From contig WFRA01000129.1 of assembly GCA_015486775.1 (NCBI GenBank), positions 1 through 6,775 of the forward strand: 6,775 nt of DNA, given 5' to 3'. Below, piece by piece: positions 4,617-6,775 of this stretch (position 1 is its first letter; each line of letters starts with the position of its first letter). Under the pieces are notes generated by a model. It ran no database searches and was not told the DNA's origin. It saw only the letters and a program-made list of their open reading frames with translations. A program made the translations under genes and the position numbers. This stretch comes from Kiritimatiellales bacterium (GTDB taxonomy: Bacteria; Verrucomicrobiota; Kiritimatiellia; Kiritimatiellales; Pontiellaceae).

Positions 4617-6554
4617 ATGAATTTCAAGGAAGAACTCAACGAAGAGCAGTATGCCGCCGCTACCGCGCCCGACGGCCCGGCGCTGGTGGTCGCCGCCGCC
4701 GGCACCGGCAAGACCCGTGTGTTAACATATCGTTTGGCGTGGCTAATTAGGACGGAAAAGGCTTGTGGAAGAGAAATATTATTGCTGACTTTCACAAATA
4801 AAGCTGCGAAGCAAATGACCGAGCGTGCAAAATTGCTGTCAGAAAACAAAGCACCTTCTAAGTATTGTGGAACATTCCACTCCTTCGCCAACCGCCTCCT
4901 GCGCTCCCACGCCGGTTCCGTCGGCTTCGGCAGCGACTTCACCATCCTCGACTCCGACGATGCCAAGAAGCTCATGCGCGCCTGCATCGACGAGCTGGAT
5001 GTGGAGAAAAAACATTTCCCCAAGCCGGATGTGCTGCTCAGCTTCTTCGGCGTGGTGAGCGGCCGCATGGGCGAACTCTCTGCCGCCGTCGACGAGCGGT
5101 TTGAACATACCGATGTCGACCCCGACCTGGTGCTCAAGGCGCACGCCCGCTACCAGACCCGCAAGAAAGAGTCGAACTCCATGGACTTCGACGACCTGCT
5201 CGTCCATGCCAACCGGGTGCTCGCCGAAAACGAACGCGTCCGCAACTTCTATCAGGAAGAGTTCAAATATGTCCTCGTCGACGAATACCAGGACACCAAC
5301 GCCATCCAGGCCGCGCTCGTCAACCACCTGGTGCGGACGCACGGCAACCTCATGGTCGTGGGCGACGACTTCCAAAGCATCTACTCCTGGCGCGGTGCCG
5401 ACTTCCGCAACTTTCTCGACTTCGAAAAATTCTACCCCGGCGCAAAGACCTTCAAGCTCCAGATCAACTACCGCAGCACGCCCGAAATTCTCGAAGTCGC
5501 CAACGAGGTGATTGCCGGCAACCCCGACCAGTTCCAGAAGGAGTTGCAGGCCGTGCGCGAAAACGGAACCCTGCCGCATCTCGCCCAGGTGCGCGATGGC
5601 TCCGCCCAGGCGCGCTACGTGATCGGGCAGGCGCGGGCGCTCGCCCGCCAAGGAATCCCGCTCTCCGAAATCTGCGTGCTCTACCGCTCGCACTTCCACG
5701 CCATGGAGCTCCAGATGGAGCTGGCGCGCGAGCAGATGCCCTACATCGTCACCTCCGGTGTCCGCTTCTTCGAGCAGGCGCACATCAAGGATGTCTGCAC
5801 CGTCCTGCGCCTGCTCGTCAATCCGTCCGACGAAATGGCCTTCACCCGCCTCGTCGAAATGCTTCCAAGGGTTGGGAAAAAAGGCTCGCACAAAATCTTC
5901 CGCAAGCTGGGCGGCCGCGTAAACCTCCAACGGTTGGAAACCCACGAAGCGCTGCTCGCCGCGCTGCCCCCCGCCGCCCGCAAAGGATGGGAAAAAATCC
6001 AGCCCGTCTTCCTCGCCTACCGCGAGGAAAACCTTTGGAACGACCCCGGCGAAATCATCTACCGCTTCAACAAAGCCTTCTACACCGAATACATGGTCGA
6101 AAACTTCGACAACCACAAATTCCGCTCCGAAGACCTCGACGGCCTCATCGACTTCACCGCCAAATTCGACTCCACCGAAGCCTTCCTCTCCGAGATCGCC
6201 CTGCTCTCCAACCTCGACAAAAACGGTTCCAATGCCCCCTCCGACGAGGAGACCCGCGATTCCATCCGCCTCTCCACCATACACCAGGCCAAGGGGCTGG
6301 AATGGAAAGCTGTTTTTGTCCTCTTCCTCAACGAAGAAATGTTTCCCGGCAGGAAGGCGGTCGAAGAGTCGGGCGATGCCGAGGAGCGCCGCCTCTTCTA
6401 CGTGGCCGTCACCCGAGCCGAAGACCGGCTCTTCCTCTGCTCGCCCCTAGTGCGCCACCAGCGCGACCACAGCATCATCCCCCTCGAACCCTCCCGCTTC
6501 ATCGCCGAAATTCCCGAAGAGCTGCTCCAGCAAGATGGCGGCGGGTTCTTTTAG
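4617..6554 (+). CDS. UvrD/PcrA/Rep-type superfamily 1A DNA helicase
   Basis: A 645-residue ATP-driven 3'-5' DNA helicase or translocase (UvrD/Rep family, COG0210 type), a cytoplasmic repair, replication-restart or recombination factor. Motifs in order: Q motif LNEEQ (7-11), Walker A AAAGTGKT (26-33), Ia LLLTFTNKAAKQM (55-67), Ib GTFHSF (85-90), motif II VDEYQDTN (221-228), III VVGDDFQSIYSWRGA (247-261), IV INYRSTPEI (283-291), SGVRFFEQAHIKD (380-392), HhH-like LPRVGKKGSHKI (416-427), V STIHQAKGLEW (553-563) and VI RRLFYVAVTRAED (591-603). It ends about 40 residues after motif VI, so it lacks the long C-terminal tail of UvrD/PcrA that contacts RNA polymerase. The frame stays open upstream to 4431, but that part overlaps the YihY gene and reads as shadow. 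ATG 4617 places the Q motif at the N-terminus. The only ribosome-site candidate is a weak AGG. Codons for residues 34-86 are unlike the rest of the gene. Which paralogue it is cannot be decided. Confidence 0.93.
   Translation: MNFKEELNEEQYAAATAPDGPALVVAAAGTGKTRVLTYRLAWLIRTEKACGREILLLTFTNKAAKQMTERAKLLSENKAPSKYCGTFHSFANRLLRSHAGSVGFGSDFTILDSDDAKKLMRACIDELDVEKKHFPKPDVLLSFFGVVSGRMGELSAAVDERFEHTDVDPDLVLKAHARYQTRKKESNSMDFDDLLVHANRVLAENERVRNFYQEEFKYVLVDEYQDTNAIQAALVNHLVRTHGNLMVVGDDFQSIYSWRGADFRNFLDFEKFYPGAKTFKLQINYRSTPEILEVANEVIAGNPDQFQKELQAVRENGTLPHLAQVRDGSAQARYVIGQARALARQGIPLSEICVLYRSHFHAMELQMELAREQMPYIVTSGVRFFEQAHIKDVCTVLRLLVNPSDEMAFTRLVEMLPRVGKKGSHKIFRKLGGRVNLQRLETHEALLAALPPAARKGWEKIQPVFLAYREENLWNDPGEIIYRFNKAFYTEYMVENFDNHKFRSEDLDGLIDFTAKFDSTEAFLSEIALLSNLDKNGSNAPSDEETRDSIRLSTIHQAKGLEWKAVFVLFLNEEMFPGRKAVEESGDAEERRLFYVAVTRAEDRLFLCSPLVRHQRDHSIIPLEPSRFIAEIPEELLQQDGGGFF
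4716..4874 (+). other. AT-rich codon-usage island inside the helicase gene
   Basis: Over 53 codons (residues 34-86), by hand count, 19 end in G or C (about 36%). In the 33 codons before it, 27 do (about 82%), and the codons after 4881 return to mostly GC-ending ones. The island uses TTA, CTA, ATA, AGA, AGG, TCA and several ACA, which are rare or unseen in the flanks. The reading frame is unbroken and motifs Ia and Ib are conserved. Both borders fall in conserved helicase blocks: the Walker A region on the left and GTFHSF on the right. Confidence 0.8.
5863..5878. repeat. Dispersed palindrome copy in the helicase gene
   Basis: TTCCAA-GGG-TTGGGAA, the family form with one extra G in the right arm. 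The codons read CTT CCA AGG GTT GGG AAA (LPRVGK), the HhH-like motif. That motif exists in the family anyway, so this copy may be partly coincidental. Confidence 0.4.
5925..5940. repeat. Dispersed palindrome copy in the helicase gene
   Basis: CTCCAA-CGG-TTGGAAA, with a perfect 5-bp core stem TCCAA/TTGGA. It is read as CTC CAA CGG TTG GAA (LQRLE), a different frame from the copy 62 bp upstream, so shared protein sequence does not explain the similarity. Confidence 0.45.
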
Positions 6555-6560
6555 CGTAGA

Positions 6561-6577
6561 CGCGGCATCTTGCCGCG
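6561..6577. terminator. Hairpin after the helicase gene, possible terminator
   Basis: CGCGGCA-TCT-TGCCGCG is a perfect 7-bp GC-rich stem with a 3-nt loop, starting 6 nt after the TAG stop. It is followed by TTGGGTTGGG, not a T-run, so intrinsic termination is possible but not typical. The same 7-3-7 layout with identical CATCTTG centre recurs at 6721-6737. Confidence 0.45.
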
Positions 6578-6689
6578 TTGGGTTGGGCTTGTGCGGTGCA
6601 TTCAACTTTGCTCATGAGCCCATAATCATTTTGCCTAAAATTCTTCTGCTACGTAGCCGCGTTAGGCATAAACACCGCATTCCCGACGG
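6578..6689. other. Non-coding tail with two 10-bp palindromes
   Basis: No gene is seen. Perfect palindromes GCTCATGAGC (6610-6619) and GCTACGTAGC (6648-6657) are present. The second lies inside a wider inverted repeat TGCCTAA (6632-6638) / TTAGGCA (6662-6668). No promoter or start for a downstream gene could be supported. Confidence 0.5.
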
Positions 6690-6706
6690 GCAGGCCAGCG
6701 GCCTGC
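6690..6706. repeat. Hairpin GCAGGCC-AGC-GGCCTGC
   Basis: A perfect 7-bp stem with 3-nt loop, overlapping the left arm of the larger inverted repeat at 6693-6775. A small hairpin GATAC-GCCT-GTATC (6707-6720) follows directly. Confidence 0.65.
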
Positions 6707-6775
6707 GATACGCCTGTATCGCCGCCATCTTGGCGGCTCCGGAGCCCGCGGCAATCGTACCGCAGGCCGCTAGCC
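6693..6775. repeat. Large nested inverted repeat, cut by the window end
   Basis: The 20 bases at 6693-6712 match the reverse complement of 6756-6775 at 18 positions (mismatches at arm positions 4 and 16). Between the arms lie the hairpin at 6721-6737 and the perfect palindrome GGCTCCGGAGCC (6735-6746). The right arm reaches the last base, so the true end of the element is unknown. The arrangement resembles a REP- or MITE-like non-coding element, with no evidence of a transposase here. Confidence 0.65.
6721..6737. repeat. Hairpin GCCGCCA-TCT-TGGCGGC
   Basis: A perfect 7-bp stem with TCT loop, the same layout and CATCTTG centre as the hairpin at 6561-6577, but with the outer stem bases changed on both sides so that pairing is kept. 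Confidence 0.65.

Noticed and set aside
4720..4749. Internal promoter in the AT-rich helicase patch (TTAACA, 16 bp, TAATTA)
   Set aside because: The -10 element matches poorly and no downstream start is implied. AT-rich DNA yields such matches by chance.
4839..6284. Very long open frame (481 codons) antisense to the helicase gene
   Set aside because: It is rich in Val, Glu, Gly and Phe, as expected of a shadow of GC-ending codons. It shows no motif, and the helicase on the other strand has every family motif.
6633..6667. Integron attC-like site: GCCTAAA ... GTTAGGC
   Set aside because: The right box matches GTTRRRY but the left box ends in A instead of C. The span is only 35 bp, shorter than real attC sites, inner boxes are missing and no integrase or cassette gene is present.
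6555..6775. tRNA or structured RNA gene in the tail
   Set aside because: Several hairpins exist, but no cloverleaf with an anticodon arm, T-loop GTTCRA or CCA end could be found, and I recognise no known riboswitch core.

Overview
The window is a GC-rich bacterial chromosomal segment with five intact protein genes and two intergenic stretches rich in small repeats. No single gene fixes the taxonomy. The gene types are an atypical clade-X phosphofructokinase, a TatD nuclease followed by a secreted SH3 protein, a YihY membrane protein and a short UvrD/Rep helicase. Together with the hairpin-dense spacers, they would fit the PVC group (Kiritimatiellota/Verrucomicrobiota/Lentisphaerota). That is an inference from general resemblance and is held loosely. 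There are no rRNA or tRNA genes, transposase genes or CRISPR arrays.

Layout. A 6-phosphofructokinase gene (16-1314, +) converges on a two-gene minus-strand unit, TatD-family hydrolase (2303-3079) then secreted SH3-domain protein (1464-2288). The convergent spacer (1315-1463) holds seven tandem copies of a GTAYTKC heptamer followed by overlapping inverted repeats. A 171-bp divergent spacer (3080-3250) separates tatD from a plus-strand pair: a YihY/BrkB-family inner-membrane protein (3251-4573) and, 43 nt later, a UvrD/PcrA/Rep-type helicase (4617-6554). The last 221 nt (6555-6775) are non-coding and full of hairpins, including a large inverted repeat that reaches the window edge.

How the genes relate. 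They are housekeeping functions (glycolysis, DNA repair or processing, envelope) and do not form one pathway. TatD and SH3 are probably co-transcribed, since the gap is 14 nt and contains the SH3 ribosome binding site. YihY and the helicase may be. I see no new multi-gene system here.

The unusual signals lie at the DNA level. (1) A sharply bounded 159-bp patch inside the helicase gene (4716-4874, residues 34-86) has AT-ending and rare codons while its flanks are strongly GC-ending, yet the encoded helicase motifs are intact. It looks like a recombined mosaic segment. (2) A short palindrome of the form TTCCAA-NGG-TTGGAA recurs in the divergent spacer and inside the tatD and helicase genes. Its central asymmetry points the same way each time and it falls in different reading frames, like an iterated genomic signal. 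(3) Two hairpins in the tail share a 7-3-7 layout with a CA-TCT-TG centre but have different, compensated stems. (4) The heptamer array is a simple repeat of unknown role.
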